A DNA stretch of 64,000 bases from Nyssa sinensis (Eukaryota; Streptophyta; Magnoliopsida; Cornales; Nyssaceae), in NCBI GenBank assembly GCA_008638375.1, contig CM018041.1, forward strand, positions 16,948,453 to 17,012,452. Direction: 5' to 3'. This document shows, piece by piece, positions 29,806 through 42,641 of the stretch (position 1 is its first letter; the number at the start of each line of letters is the position of its first letter). The position numbers were made by a program, and so were the translations under genes. A model generated the notes under the pieces. It made no database searches. It was not told the origin of the DNA and was given only the letters and a program-made list of their open reading frames with translations.

Positions 29806-32153
29806 TTTTGTCCTCAAAACTCGGACATTCGTATTTAAAAGGTTCTATTATCTTTTGATGCTAATTTCATTAACTTGATTTCTTTTAATTTTTCCCTTGG
29901 ACTTATTACTGGTGTCTAGGACATTGTGTCCTTAAATAAGAAAGTCTTTCAAACAAGATTTACAATTCTTTTGCATTATTCTTTGTTTAATTCAATAGTG
30001 ATCTAGAAAGTCAAAGGTTTGAATTTTTAACTTTTACTCTCAATGCCTTGAAACTTTAGACTTCTAGCCTTTAAATTCTTATATTAGTATTTTAGGGCTC
30101 ATCTCTTTAGTCTTGGGACTTGTGGTTATGGGTTTACTAATGGTTCCATTTCTCACTCTGAGCCATCCCTTCAATCTCTTGACTATCCCCCATTGTTACC
30201 CCATTTCGACTAGTTCCACTTCTAGTTATCATATTAATTTTATTTGGTACTAAGTCAAAATAACATTATTGTTTGTGGTTTCCCAACTTCTGTTGGTATA
30301 TTCGAATATCCGTTTGTGATTCTTATCTACGTCCACATTTCTGTGGGTTACTTAAGTTAAAGATTAGTCAATTCTCTTTCATTTTGTTTTTGTACTAACT
30401 TGTTGGCATACCTGCCTTTGTATGCATTCATTCTCATGGATTAAAAAAGTTAAGAAAATCAGTCCCTCAATTTCTTCCAAATTATCGGTTGGTACGAAAT
30501 TTCTTGATCACGATTGAATTTTTCATAGATTTTGATCTCTCATTCCTTTATGAGTTGAAGTATAGTAAGTTTACTCATTTATTTTCTTCTTTTAGTCTTG
30601 GTGGACTTATTGAAGATTTCTTAGGATAGTATTTTACCCCAATTACTAATCTTTATATAACAATCTACTTTCGAAAGTACTTTTAACTGTGATATTGTAT
30701 TTGGTTCACTTTAAACCTTCCACATCAATTTTGAATAATTCAAATCTCAAAGTCCTACGAATTTTTCCAGTAATAGTCATTATATTTGGTTTCCACTACT
30801 TTTGCACAAAAGGTTACTTAAATGTCTAGTTCCTCATACTCATCGTCATATTTAGTTCATCATCATATTACGTTTTCCTTAGTCGTTTTTTATTTCTGAC
30901 AAATTTTTTCACTTAGAGCATTTATTTAATTGTACAGAGAGTACCTTGTACATTTTGTAGCTCTGAAGTCATATAGTAAGGTGATTAGTCACACCAGTAA
31001 CTAAGGTTCTGTTAGTATACTAGCACTTATTCATTTGTAAGTATTGTTATCCACAGTTTTTGTCCATTATGGACTTCATATCATATCTCAGAATTGCTCA
31101 AGTCAATTAGCCATCTTATTATTTTTGTCATTACATTCGACACTCAAAGTTAATCAAAATCAAGTAAGGTCCTTTGACCATGGAAGTTCTCAACTTCCTT
31201 GGAATCACAAATTTAGTTATTCCCACTTTCTTCCATAATCACAATTATTCTCATGGTACCTTAAAGAATTACGTACCATTTACTATAGTCGTTGTCCTCA
31301 CAAGCTTTTCTAGACTCTTTACTATAAGTTCAGTCTCTTCGATTATTAGATCACATTAATCCTCAACAGTTCTTTGGAATCAATAATCACTTACCTTTTG
31401 TAATGAACTTGGCTAACTCGATAGAGTATTGCCCACAATTGGGTCATACCGTCACTTGGATCAACAAGATCCATTGAATTCCCCAAAGGTCATTAATCAT
31501 GTGTTAGTATTCTTTCAGAACCATCATATTTTATAATGTTAACTTTAATAGTCTTGCTCAACAGTGAGTGGCTCTTATGGCTCTATTTGTCTTTACCCTA
31601 TCAGGGTTTATCTATGACTCACTCAAGAGTCCTCACATTTTTTTCTATATCATCAATTCATCTGGAATCTCAAACTCCTCATGTCACTATCTTTTAAGTC
31701 TTTTACAGACTATCTCTTCTATAGCTTTACTGTCACATCCACCGACTTTCAAAAATATCACAATTCTAGCTCTATGTCACTCTATATCTTTCGAAAGAGC
31801 ATTAACCGTTACCCTTGTTTAGACAATAGTTTTCCAAAGTTCACTGATCATTTTACAACTTAGTTATCCAAGAGTTATCAACCATAATGCTAGTATGATT
31901 CTTCCCAAGAATCATTAACTTTTGCTCTTAGGCATACTATTATCTTTCAAAAGTTGCTAATCATTTGATCATTTCAACCATCCAAGAATCATCGAATTTA
32001 GTTATGGTATAGTCTTTCCCAAAGACCATTAACCTTAGCACCTAATCACACTATCGTCTTTCAAACAAATCACCGACCATTTAACTATCTTAATCATCCA
32101 ATAGTCATCAAGTTCAGTGTTGGTATGGTCCTTCCCAAAGACCATTAACTATT
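29806..32153. other. Gene-free, internally repetitive region
   Basis: No protein family recognised on either strand. The region lies between a purine tract (29784-29805) and a primer-site-like sequence (32154-32165) that both face the minus strand, so it may be the gutted interior of a retroelement. Degenerate CATTAATC/CAAAGGTCATTA phrases occur throughout and become a tandem array near 31866-32150. Confidence 0.4.
31866..32150. repeat. 114-116-bp tandem repeat, ~2.5 units
   Basis: Units start ATCCAAGAGT (31866), ATCCAAGAAT (31980) and ATCCAATAGT (32096). Each continues with TTCCCAARRAYCATTAAC and, in the first two, a TATTATCTTTCAAA/TATCGTCTTTCAAA phrase. More decayed units may precede 31866. 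Confidence 0.8.
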
Positions 32154-32165
32154 GCTCTAATACCA
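32154..32165 (-). other. Primer-binding-site-like sequence (initiator Met tRNA)
   Basis: The minus strand reads TGGTATTAGAGC, one mismatch from the TGGTATCAGAGC primer site used by many plant retrotransposons. It lies 3 nt from the TGACA end of R2 copy 3, the right distance for a 5' LTR on the minus strand. Confidence 0.55.
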
Positions 32166-32168
32166 CTC

Positions 32169-32772
32169 TGTCATGATCAAGAAGCCATCCTATGCAGATT
32201 AGGGGCCAGTGACCGACACAGTCACCTAGACAAGCTATACAAAATCAAATGAATTGCATAAGATAGTAATAAATTTTTATTTTCTTTTTAAGCAAGTGCA
32301 GAAGCTATACATATGCAACTCATCTGATAACCAATTAACTTTAACAATCATCAATAAGATCATTCCTAAATACAATTTCCATTATCATTAATTACAATTC
32401 AAATCTAATGATATCTTTCAATATCACTAAGTCACAATGTCTAATATTAGTATTATTCTTACAGAATTAATTCAAACCAAGTCTTAGAGCTTTTCATCAT
32501 CAAGGTTACCCATAACCACATCACTAGCTCCCTTGACACCATCACTGCCCTTCCTTCTATATTGTGTTACCTAAAAAATTATTATAATTCTGCGGTGAGC
32601 TAACTTAAGCTCAGTAAGTAAATCTTTCACCTTGCTATAGGATGTACAATTGTATATAACAAGAGAATAATCACAGGATTTCAAGCTCAAAGGGATCGGC
32701 CATCAGGCCAAAATAACATAGTTCACAAAGAGGTTACAATTGCAATAAAGATGACTGAACAAGTTAAGCGCA
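32169..32772 (-). mobile_element. LTR-like repeat family R2, copy 3 (truncated)
   Basis: Begins TGTCATGATCAAGAAGCC. It is collinear with 19097-19740 through phrases such as GTGACCGACAC, CAACTCATCTGATAACCAAT, CTAGCTCCCTTGACACCAT and GAGGTTACAATT. Similarity stops at about 32772, where sequence jumps to a decayed copia pol gene. The adjacent primer site makes it a likely 5' LTR in minus orientation. Confidence 0.6.
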
Positions 32773-32789
32773 GAAGTTCTTAGAGTTGG

Positions 32790-34130
32790 TACTTATCGAC
32801 TTAGATTATACTTAAAATGTACACCAATTTTTCATGATATGCTTTACGCACCTAGTGTCTAATATAATCTAGTTTCTATTTTAGCACTAGTAGAACTAGG
32901 GTTTCTCTCAATATTGGTGGTAGACAATTGGTTATATTTTTAGATGGTAGTTTTTTTGGACATGATTTTGTTTTAAATAATCTTTATCAATTGAATTTAT
33001 TAAATTATTGTTCTTCATCAGATTGTTTGCCATATGATGATTATATGGACTATTCCATTAAATGGAATGTGAGACATGGTTATATTAGACAAGAAAGGAC
33101 GGCTAGATTAGTTAGAGAAAGTATGTTGGGGTCTTTACTAAAGTGAGCCTACCTATATGTGAGGCTTGTTTGGTCCGAAAGAACTGTCATAAGCCTTTTA
33201 GAAAGGCAACTAGGGCTACTCATCCTCTAGAATTAGTGCATTCAGACATATGTGGACCAATAAATGTGAAAGAACGCAATGACGCCTCTTAGTTTCTCAT
33301 TGTTATAAATGACTATATGTGATATGGTTATATATATTTGATTTCTCACTAATATAAAGCATTGGACTATTTCAAATGTTTTCTAACTGAGGTAAAGAAT
33401 CAAATAGAGCAAAGATTAAAGGTTTTTCGTATTGACCATGGACATGAGTATTTATCAGATTAGTTCAAGAAAATATGTGGGAAAGGGAATGCGTAGGTAT
33501 TTGAAAACTTCTAGTACACTGCAACAAAATGGTGTTGTAGAGTGGCAGAATCGTACGTTATTATATGTTGCTATATCAATGATGGTGCAAGCTAACATCT
33601 TGATAAGTTTCTGGGGGGATGCCTTATTGATTGTTGCCTACATTCTTAACCATGTGCCTTCTAAGTCAGTTCTTCAGATTCCATATGAGCTTTGGCATGG
33701 GCGGAAGCCAGAATTGGGACATCTACCCCATTTGGGGTCAGCGGGTTATGTTCACAACGCTTATCGATATGGGAAGTTAGGCACGAGATCTAATAAAAAT
33801 ATTTTTATTTGATATTCTGAAAACTAAAGAGGCTATGTGATGTATGGTGAACAACCTGATAAAGGAATGACAATGTTTGAGTCGCGAGATGTGAATTTCA
33901 TTGAGAATAATTTTTCAAACATTAGTGGAGTCAAAACGAACCTTGAACACTATAAAATAATTGATTTTGAAAATAACTTAGCTCCTCTCGACTAGGGTGG
34001 GGAATTGGCTTCTCATCCTAAAATTTTCAAAGAGGAGAAAAGTAATCTTCAATTCAGTGAGACTTTTCAGTTAAATTCCCAAGAGAGTCAGGTCGTAAAA
34101 GAATGCGTGAAGTTGTTTCTGTCATCGTTT
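32790..34130 (+). pseudogene. Decayed Ty1/Copia pol fragment (pre-integrase and integrase)
   Basis: Reading through stops and shifts gives a pre-integrase segment (CEACLVRKN), then an integrase core start (ELVHSDICGPINV) and a K-V-F-R-I-D-H-G-H-E-Y segment for the second catalytic Asp region. Next come the C-terminal VAYILNHVPSKSV, PYELWHGRKPELGHL and a SKGYVMYGEQ-like piece. This order is Ty1/Copia integrase. Several TAG/TAA stops lie between 33280 and 33480. No LTRs, RT or protease are attached, so it is an old fragment fused to R2 copy 3 on its left. Confidence 0.75.
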
Positions 34131-34156
34131 TGAGATTGAAGGGAAAGCACTTGTAA

Positions 34157-34386
34157 CAATTCCATTAAATTTAACTTTATTAAAGCTAGATTCATATTGA
34201 TACTCAATAGTATAATATTTAATAAAGAAAAATTAGATGCAAACAATTTCACTTAGTTTAATGTTTGTTAAAAACTGTTTTGGACTTCTATTAGAAAAAA
34301 TGGTTGGTCCAAGTTTGCTATTAAAAGCTGGCATTGAATTACATCTTGATCCCATCTATTTATCTAGAGAATGTAAAAAAATATGA
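34157..34386 (+). repeat. Dispersed repeat T, copy 3
   Basis: Collinear with 14882-15085: TTGATACTCAATAGTATAAT, GCAAACAATTTCACTTAG, AAAACTGTTTTGGACTTC, GCTGGCATTGAATTACATC, TTTATCTAGAGAATGTAAA. Confidence 0.7.
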
Positions 34387-35280
34387 TCTGTCCAATAATG
34401 CGACTCTCTAACTTTTTAAATTAAATCCATCGAATATAAATTAAACTAATGTGATTTGTTAATAATCTGATTTGATTATATAATATATATTAATTTATTA
34501 TTTATTATATAAATCTTTATTAAGTTAAGTTGAGTTAGATATTTTATATATAAATAGTATAATATAGTATTATAGATATATATATATATAATATTTTAAA
34601 ATTTATCGGATCCAATCAATTTAATTTAATAATTTTTTTAACAGATAAGATTCAAATTACCTTTCATCCTATTTGAATCCAATTCATTATAAGAGCCATG
34701 GGTTGCAACCAAATGGGACAAATTGTTATCTCTATAGTAACGTAGCTAGGTGTTTTTATTTTTTGAACTTTGGAAATTTCTACCGCAATTTTGTCTATCG
34801 ATTGAAACGATTGGAGGGATGAGAAGAGAAACGACCTGGTCGGCCACTCAACTCCATGAACTTTGACTATTCCATTCCACCGCTAAACAATGTTTATTAA
34901 ACGTGCAATGCAACCCTTTCCCAATTTTCATCTTAAAAAATGTATTTTAAATGCAACACATCATTCTCGTGGTTTAGAAGTTATGAATTCGTTATCAAAA
35001 AAATTTAAAAAGTTATGACTTCAATTCTTACTTTTTTTTTTTTATTTTCACTTTTTCTTTTGGTTAAAAATATTTGAATATTTCTTTTATTCAACTGATC
35101 AAGATCCATATTTAGGAAGCTATTATTGCCGTTGGTCTGTATATTCTTATGTTACTTTATAATTCTATAATTGAAATTGTTCAAATAATCATAAACATGA
35201 TTTGTAACATCTCATCGCTTCTATTTAAAAAAAAAAAAACATAATTTTGACCAACTAAAACTAGTCTGATTGGTATTTTT

Positions 35281-35679
35281 GTCAACAAAATACTTGAATT
35301 TTTTTTTTATTAAAATACTTTAAATTAGATCTTGTTCTAATTAACCACATTATGAGAGATCTATTATCCAATCTCCTTTAATATTATTACTAAACAATTG
35401 TGAATATTCATAAATATATTAGATAATTTAAAATATAAAAAAATATTTAAATAATTTTATATTATAATCAGGAAAGACAAATTTAAACATTTTTTTTTAA
35501 AAACTAACCGCAAACCTTAAAATATGCTTCTAACCTTTTTATATGCTTTCCAAACTCATTTCATTAATCACTCCAAACCTTAAAATATGCTACTAATCTT
35601 TTTATATGCTTTTCAAACTCATTCCATTAATGCTCCATCTTTAATGTCAATCCAAACAACCTTATTTATTATTGTTGAC
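35281..35679 (+). mobile_element. Short element with GTCAACAA ends, copy 1
   Basis: 399 bp beginning GTCAACAA and ending TTGTTGAC, a perfect 8-bp inverted repeat. It is homologous over its whole length to the reverse complement of 42642-42946. Shared phrases are AATACTT, CTAATTAACCACWTTAT, CTAAACAATTGT, TTATATTATAAT, CCTTAAAATATGCT and TTTAATGTCAATCCAAACAA. An internal ~61-bp unit (AACCTTAAAATATGCTWCTA) is tandemly doubled here. No TSD found; superfamily unknown. Confidence 0.6.
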
Positions 35680-36400
35680 AACAATAACCCAACCACAACC
35701 AAGATTAATAAGGGAAAACAAAGGAAACTTTATATAAACACTCCATATAGTTTTATTTGGAGCTGTTAATGAAGTAGTTTTCGGGTAACTCACTTCTTAA
35801 TGGGTTGAGTTTGAAAATTATATTAACATGTTAATGATACATTTAAGAAAAAAGAGATTGAAATTTGATAGAGTTAGAGACGAATTTATGAAATAAAATT
35901 TTAAACTCACCTTGTCTTAATTATAGAATGAAATTACTTAAAAAGTTTGAAAGTTCTCTGATGTACTTTAAAATTTTTAACTTATTTATTGATATATAAA
36001 ATTATAGTATTAAAAAATAAAAATAAAAATATTTTATTTATTAAAAATTTTAAAATTAAGATAATAAATCTTAGTGTAATTAGAAAGGGGGGCTGATATG
36101 AGCTAATACCAATTGGGACATGACAACAATGAGATAACATGCAAGGTGGGGTAGGTTTAGAAATGAGAATAGTTTTTCCTGAATGTGGCCGGCTAGTTTG
36201 GAATAAGGACACGTTGTCTAACATTTGCCCTTCCATCAAGGTTGGAATCAGAAAAATTATTAAAGAGCTAAAAAATTTTAATTAGAATTTTGAGTTGGGT
36301 CAAAATTTAGAAATCGATGAAGATAGTTCAAAATAAAACTAATCCAACCTTGACACACTTGTATTGCACATGGACACAAATTTTTATATTTACTTTAATA

Positions 36401-36401
<1 letters not shown>

Positions 36402-36444
<43 letters not shown>
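36402..36444. repeat. (TA)n microsatellite
   Basis: About 20 TA units. Confidence 0.85.
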
Positions 36445-36449
<5 letters not shown>

Positions 36450-37729
36450 GGGAGTGGGAATAACCCCTCCCTATGTACATCTCCTAATATGTTGAAATAT
36501 AATTAATCTCATTGACTTTTAGAGCATATTTTGAATAGCGTATATGTACTGGAATCTTTTAGAGACGGATAGTCAAATAATAAGATGAGTCCTTTTTTAA
36601 TTAATTTTGATTATTGAATCCAAATCACCATTAATGAGAGCAAAACAAAAATAGGGAAGCAACACCACTGTATGATTACGCCGCAAACCAAACTAAACCA
36701 ATAAATTCTCACAATCTTAATTTAATATAATGAAAGAAAGGAAAATGCAATTATAGAATATTTTTTTTAGAAAATCAACTTTATTTCATGAAGAATAATT
36801 AATAATTAATAATATTTAAAAATATATATATTATAACATTAATTACTGGAATAGGAAAATAGATGGTTATGTTTATATTATATGAGATGAGAAGCATTCT
36901 TTATAATTTAAATAAAATATAATACATTTTCATTTGTGAAAAAAAAATTCATCACCCTTAAAATATTTCTGAATGTCCATTTTTATACTTGAAATGTAAA
37001 AAAATTCTAAACTAATAAAAATTATTGTGAAATCTTGATTACAAGGTTTGACGAGAGAAGGGGAGAGAGAGAGAGAGAAAAAAGTTTCCTCCTTATTAGT
37101 AACCTGCGATAGACAGGCCATTGACAATGGAGTCAGAGACGACAGCAATGGAGTCGGAGACGACGTCGGTGACAACAAGACAATGGAGTTGGAGAGGAGA
37201 AAGAGTTGGGGAGACACCAAGTACTTGAGGCATGTTAGTACTATAGAGGGAAGGTGTAAACTATGGATATGGAAATCCAATAGAGGCTATGCTTTCTGTA
37301 CGCAGAGATTGGTATGATATATTGGCTGAATATCCATGGGTAATCTTATCAATTTTTTGCGAGAGTAACCCATAATGGATGAACGAAAGGTGACGGCGAC
37401 GATGGTCACAACAATGGGGTTGTGGTTGGAGACGATTGAAACATTGAATTCAACAATGGAAATGGATTTTGATGAACTAGAGTTAGTTTATTTCTTATGT
37501 AGAGATTATAAGGGTGACAATGGCTAGATACTTATGGGTGATTGTCTCAATTGTTTTTTAATTTTGAAAGGGTATTTTTGTCGTATGAAATGTGAAAGAT
37601 ATAAGGATGATGTATTTTTTTATTTTTTTGATTTCTTTATAATTTTAATCACAAAAATCAATTTTTCTATAAAAAAATTTCTACCACTGACTGATTCCTA
37701 ATTAAACATCAAATTAGTAACAATTGAAC

Positions 37730-39350
37730 TGTCGTGCCCCGAATTTCTGCGAACTCGAGGGTGAGTGTAACGAAACTAAAAGAAGAAAATATAAAGTAAA
37801 GGACAATCTAATGGGTTCAACTTAGCTTACATTCATTTCCGTCAACATACATATAACATGTCATCTTGGGCTTAAGCCCGTACATCACAAAATGTGTCCC
37901 AAGGGCCAAATATACTTCTAAGTTCATGTCTCCTCCACTCTGCAAGACTTCCTCAAGTTTCCGGTGTCGGGAGCGTCATTTGTAATATGATATCCCACGA
38001 ATGGGTCAGCGCAACTGCTGGTATGACACAATGCTAATGCAAGGATCAAAATGTAAGGTGTGGCATGTGCAAGTATACATTCATATCTACATGTACAATT
38101 CTAATCTACATGCCATCCAATTCATCCATACAATGAATTAACAAGATTCATAACGCATTTCTACAAACTCTATACCACATCCGTGAATTCATTTATGTGA
38201 TGTTATGCAAATATGCGTGACACACCCATGCCACTCTGCCACACCCATGTCTCGTTTTTGGAACACATCTAATGGAACCTGAGTAACAAGAAACACACAA
38301 GTACCAATTCAATCAACTCTAGGTTTTTTTTCAAAGCAAACATTCCCTATGTGATTTTCTAATGTCAAATAAACATATGATTCATTCAATCAACATGGAA
38401 ATCATTCCTAAACTTAATCCTATTTCTTACTTAGCAAAACATCATACCCGATAGGGTTCGTCACAACCCGAAGAAATGGTGTTCGCTGTGAAGCCGAACC
38501 AACCAGTGAATAACTCAGTTCTCTTACCGTGTCTGTCTAGAAAGTCAAACCGCCTTCTCCTTTCCTTTCAGTGTCCTTGAGATTCACAAAATACGTTACA
38601 ATCTATTGTTATATGAATTTATGCTATTCATCAAATTTTATGTCTCTTTATGATTGGGATCTCTTTTACTCGAATAGATTTTACCATTGAATCCGGAATA
38701 TTGAATAAAGTTGATTTAGGCTTTCGCGGAATTCAATTCGGACTTCTATACTAAAAAGGGAAAAACGGTCATTTGCACTTTACGATCTCTTATTTCTTGG
38801 TATCTCTTTTCGCAAATTGGACTCCACAGTTGAGTCCTGAATGCTCGGAATAATAAAAATTCACTATTATCAAAGAAACAATGACCTACAAATAACTAGA
38901 TCCTTCGTAGGAACTAACTGTCCAATGTATAGTTCCATTGGTATATTCACTTGAAGCATTTAAGGAAATACCACAAAGAAAGCCTTAAATCTTTCTCCAA
39001 GAATCAATCTTCTGGCCTCAAGCGTTGCTCAAAACAATTTCTACAAGTAGAACCATCAACCTATCTGCAAGCCCATCACAGAGCTTCCATTTCCTTTAAT
39101 CCGCAACATGGAGTTCACATGTGGCTATTGAGGCCTGTTGCACCAGCTCTCCTTACCCTTTCAATTTTCTCTTGCTGCACGTCATCCTACCCCAACTCTA
39201 GTGGAAGCCACACCATCAATCTCTCCTCCAACTTAATGCCATCTCCACTGTCACACAATCACACACGCACATATATGCATACATATACCGACCTACTATC
39301 CCTCCAACTTTAAGGCTGTCCAATTCATTACAATAACACATTCAGGTCCT
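37730..39350 (-). mobile_element. Solo LTR, Tekay/Del-like family R1, copy III
   Basis: Minus-strand counterpart of copies I and II: TGTCGTGCCCCGAATTTC at 37730 is the complement of the LTR end. Then come GGGCTTAAGCCC, the complement of TTGAGGAAGTCTTGCAGA, CACATGCC, the AACTTAATCCTATTTCTTAC phrase and the AATTCAATTCGGAC phrase, in reversed order. No primer site lies beyond 37730. The outer (5') limit is unclear: the simple-sequence region 39351-40690 is probably the variable half of the same LTR. Confidence 0.6.
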
Positions 39351-40690
39351 CCAATTTTTTGTAGATTTTCCCCCACAAGTTCCATGTTCCAGCAGCTTTT
39401 GTTGCTACTGCGCTTCCCTCTCGGCTTTACTCAATTCCGAACCACTACACAAAATCGCAACATAAAGCTCACGTTTTGCTTCTCTCTCTATCCAGTTCTC
39501 TGTTCCACCCCCACAACACAAACACACATATATAATATATATCTTTTCCCTATAGTATTTTGGGATAAAACCTTGTGGTACTGCCCCTCTTTGTCTCGGT
39601 TTCTTCCCCTTTCTTCAATTTTCTCCTGTACCGCCCTTTTATTCTCTCTCACTCTCTCTTTCCTTACTTTTTCTTACCTTTCTTTGATCTTTATATATAT
39701 ATATATATATATAAAATATATTATATACATTACAGCTTGCATGGACTTCATGTGGTTATCAGCAACCCACTTCAAGACATTTAGTACACATATATATACT
39801 TTTAATGCTCACACTTGGTCCCTTAATGTCGGCAGCCTTGCTGCCTTCATCACCTCCACACAACACACACTATAATTATATATCTTTTTTATCTATTCTT
39901 GCACCACCACAACACACATTATATAAATATATATACTTCTAAACATCCCTACTACACGCTACACATCTACACCATTTCTGTACTTCTATCTCTCTGTTCT
40001 TGCAGCCTTCATCGACTTTCTTTTCTCTCTTTTGTTTGGCTGCAGCTTATTATTAAATTTTGTTTCTTTGCTTTCAAGTTCTCAAGTTACTTTATGCCTA
40101 TATTATATAATATACATATTTCACACACTAACACAACTCACAGCTGACACCCCTTTTTTATTCTCTTTAGTTCTCCTTCCCATTTAATTCTCCCTCTTTT
40201 CATTTTAGCTTTACGTTAAATGCTCCCTTGATATTTTGTATCTTATATATATATATATATAATATGTTACACACACCTAGTACACACTTGCACACACACT
40301 CTCAACCGACACACACACACCAACACACCTACTACACACACAACAGTGCACACACACACATACACACCTGTTGTTTCCCACTTCCTTTAGCACATATAGA
40401 TATATATATATATATATAGCTCACTATGCATACATATACACAATACATTTTTACTATACTTACATGTATACAATATTTTATACCATATACATATACACAT
40501 ATTATACATATATATATATATATATATTTCCATATACATACGTATATGCTAGGTTTTGAGCACGCGCACATACACTAATATCTCGGGCCTAAGCATATAT
40601 GCGTATGCATGCTTGCATGGGACTGCGTGTGTGTACGCATTACGAGGCATGGTTTTGGTTTGCCCGGGCATCGCCCGTACTGGCTACTCA
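39351..40690 (-). other. CT/CA/TA-rich gene-free region, probable 5' half of R1 copy III
   Basis: Dominated by CT-rich (39590-39700), CACA-rich (40260-40375) and TA microsatellite (39690-39712, 40243-40262, 40400-40418, 40506-40528) sequence. Open frames here read as low-complexity Tyr/Ile/His/Thr strings and are not genes. Confidence 0.5.
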
Positions 40691-40699
40691 AAATGAACC

Positions 40700-42200
40700 G
40701 TTCACCTTCCAAAATTTTTTAGCCCTCATGATATGCTCTATCCATGAGGGCTATCATGTCAGTAGGAGGATTCTTAGTCAAAGAATCTTGATAGCATCCA
40801 AGCTCAAGGCTTGAACTGGGGATGACCACCAAGAAATTCGAACTGCAGTCGTTTATCTCTAAGAGTTCGGTATTGAAACAAGCTATGTACTTCCATAATG
40901 ACTCTCCCTTTGCTTGTTTCTCAATCAACAAGAACTATGGCCATTTTCTCAACTTCTTGCTTGTTAAGAAGCGGTCAAGAAATAGTCTACTAAGGACGAC
41001 CACCAGGAAATTCAAACTCCAGTCATTTATCTCTGTGAGTTTGGTATTGAAACGAGCAATATACTCCTGTAGTGACTCTTCCTTTGCTTGCTTCACAATC
41101 AGCAGGAACTCTGGCCATTTTCTCAACTTCTTGCTTGTTAAGAAGTGGTCAAGAAATAGCCTGCTAAGCTCATAAAAATTGTTAACCGATTTTTAGGGAA
41201 GGTTATGAAACCATTTAAGGGCAGTACCTTGAGATTGGTTATAAAAGTTTGACACATAAAGGCATCGGTAGCCCCGTGCAGGGCCATTGTATACTGATAA
41301 TGAGATAGATGGTCTCCAGGATCTTTAGACCCATCGCAGAGAGTGAATTTTGGGACAATAAATTTCTTGGGTCGCTCCTCTATCATATGGCAGGGGTGAA
41401 CGACGTAGAGAACCTACCAAGCAGTTTACTTAGCTCATCTTGTTCTAGAGAAACACGGAACCCCTTGGCTGAGATCGTTTGATCTTGAGAGTCCGCTATC
41501 TCCTCTACCCTTTGAGGGGCCCTAGGTTGGTTTGTTGTGCGATCAACACCCATTGTTGGGCTTGTCCTATAGTTCCAAGTCTTGGATTTACGGGAGGAAT
41601 CTTTCTAGCAGTACTAGAAGGGTGTTGCTTTCCCAAGACTAGTGGACATGAGACCTCGGGAGGTTGAAATCCTTGCTGCACTAGATTATCTCTAGAGACT
41701 ATTGGAATTGGTATTCTCGTCCTGCTCTGGTAATCGACAAGATGGAACGTTGACATTCCTCTCACCATAGTTGTTGATGATTAGGGATCGGTCCCCATAT
41801 GAGTGGTACCATGGAGGTGTACCGACTGCATATTAGGCAACTCTTCATTGTGAGATCCTCTGCTCGTGGTGGTGGCGAGAGGCTGAGGTCCTCCATGAAT
41901 AGCGTTAGTAGAAGGAGGAGGATTGTTCCGCTGGTTCTAAACTAGTGAAGCCAGAGCTTCTGACAAAGTTGTGAGTATTTCTTGCATCTGATCAGACCGC
42001 CGTTGAATTTGATCAAGTTGTTGTTCCAAACAAAGAGGTGTTTGTCCCCTTCTTTTTCTTCTAGTAGGAGGCTGATTTTGAGGGTTTTGGGAGTTCTTTC
42101 TAGGACAAAGGTTGGGAGCTATTGTTTCTGTGAGAGAAGAAGCTTAGTTTTTGAAGTAAAGTAATGAGAACGATCGTCATTCCCATAGACGGCGCCAAGC
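40700..42200 (-). pseudogene. Ty3/Gypsy gag fragment (element A)
   Basis: Tat-like gag, collinear with 49600-50830 of element B. The minus strand runs from the leader and primer region (42182-42199, TTGGCGCCGTCTATGGG) through a Gln-rich N-terminus to a capsid-type segment (FTLCDGSKDPGDHLSHYQYT, then ALHGATDAFMCQTFITNL). A KQAKEESLQEYIARFN block follows. The gag start codon of B (ATG at 50824) is ATA here. Stops interrupt the frame and the block at 40824-41171 is duplicated. Everything downstream of gag is missing: the piece is cut at about 40700. Confidence 0.7.
40824..41171 (-). repeat. In-frame 174-bp tandem duplication in gag of element A
   Basis: GACCACCAAGAAATTCGAAC (40824) and GACCACCAGGAAATTCAAAC (40998) start two units that stay collinear to GCTTGTTAAGAAGYGGTCAA. 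The 174-bp period equals 58 codons. Both copies encode a KQAK(G/E)ESLxxYIAxFNT segment. Element B has only one copy. Confidence 0.85.
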
Positions 42201-42641
42201 TGATGTTACTTTTTTTTTGTCTGTAGGTTTCCTTTCCCGAACTACCTGTCAAGAACTCGAGATTAAGGGGTCACCGGGAAGGCTCCAGTGGTAGTCGCTC
42301 CAATGATAAAGTTAGTAAAGAAATCGAAATAGTAATTCAATAGACGAATTGAACATAAATTGAAAGCGTACCTTATGACCTTATTTATAGGTTGTAGATA
42401 TCCTAAGTTGAGTACGATTAGGAGCCATAAAAGTAGGGATTTTAGGATATCCGAAGATATTAGTTTTCATGTATAACTCTATTTCTTTATTATGAGGTTG
42501 GTAGCCTATATAAGGCGGTGATAAGTTCGGAACCTATTACCTTTAAACCCTCCATGCTTAGTTGAATTAGATGGAATAACCCTCTCATGATCTGTACCCT
42601 GAAGAGATCATTATAGACACATGTCAAATTATGGTATATCG
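42201..42641 (-). mobile_element. LTR of element A (5' LTR)
   Basis: 441 bp. The inner edge is TGATGTTAC (42201), directly beside the TTGGCGCC primer region; the outer edge is GTATATCG at 42641. It is collinear with the LTR at 50911-51358 through phrases such as CTACCTGTCAAGAACT, GGGAAGGCTC, CTTATTTATAGG, AACCCTCC and CCTGAAGAG. No partner LTR is present. The outer edge abuts the GTCAACAA-ended element at 42642 exactly. Confidence 0.75.

Larger units (their letters stand above)
34387..37729. other. Gene-free AT-rich region
   Basis: Very AT-rich. Two open stretches (about 35982-36239 and 36930-37280, minus strand) show no protein family. A long (TA)n run lies at 36402-36444. CAATGGAGTCRGAGACGAC-type short repeats occur near 37125-37200. 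The only bounded element seen is at 35281-35679. Confidence 0.55.

Noticed and set aside
38951..40571. Several open frames up to 163 codons
   Set aside because: Low-complexity Tyr/Ile/His/Thr strings from CT-, CA- and TA-rich DNA in R1 copy III; neither strand shows a protein family.
40822..41175. 117-codon plus-strand frame with two repeated halves
   Set aside because: Shadow of the duplicated minus-strand gag block of element A.
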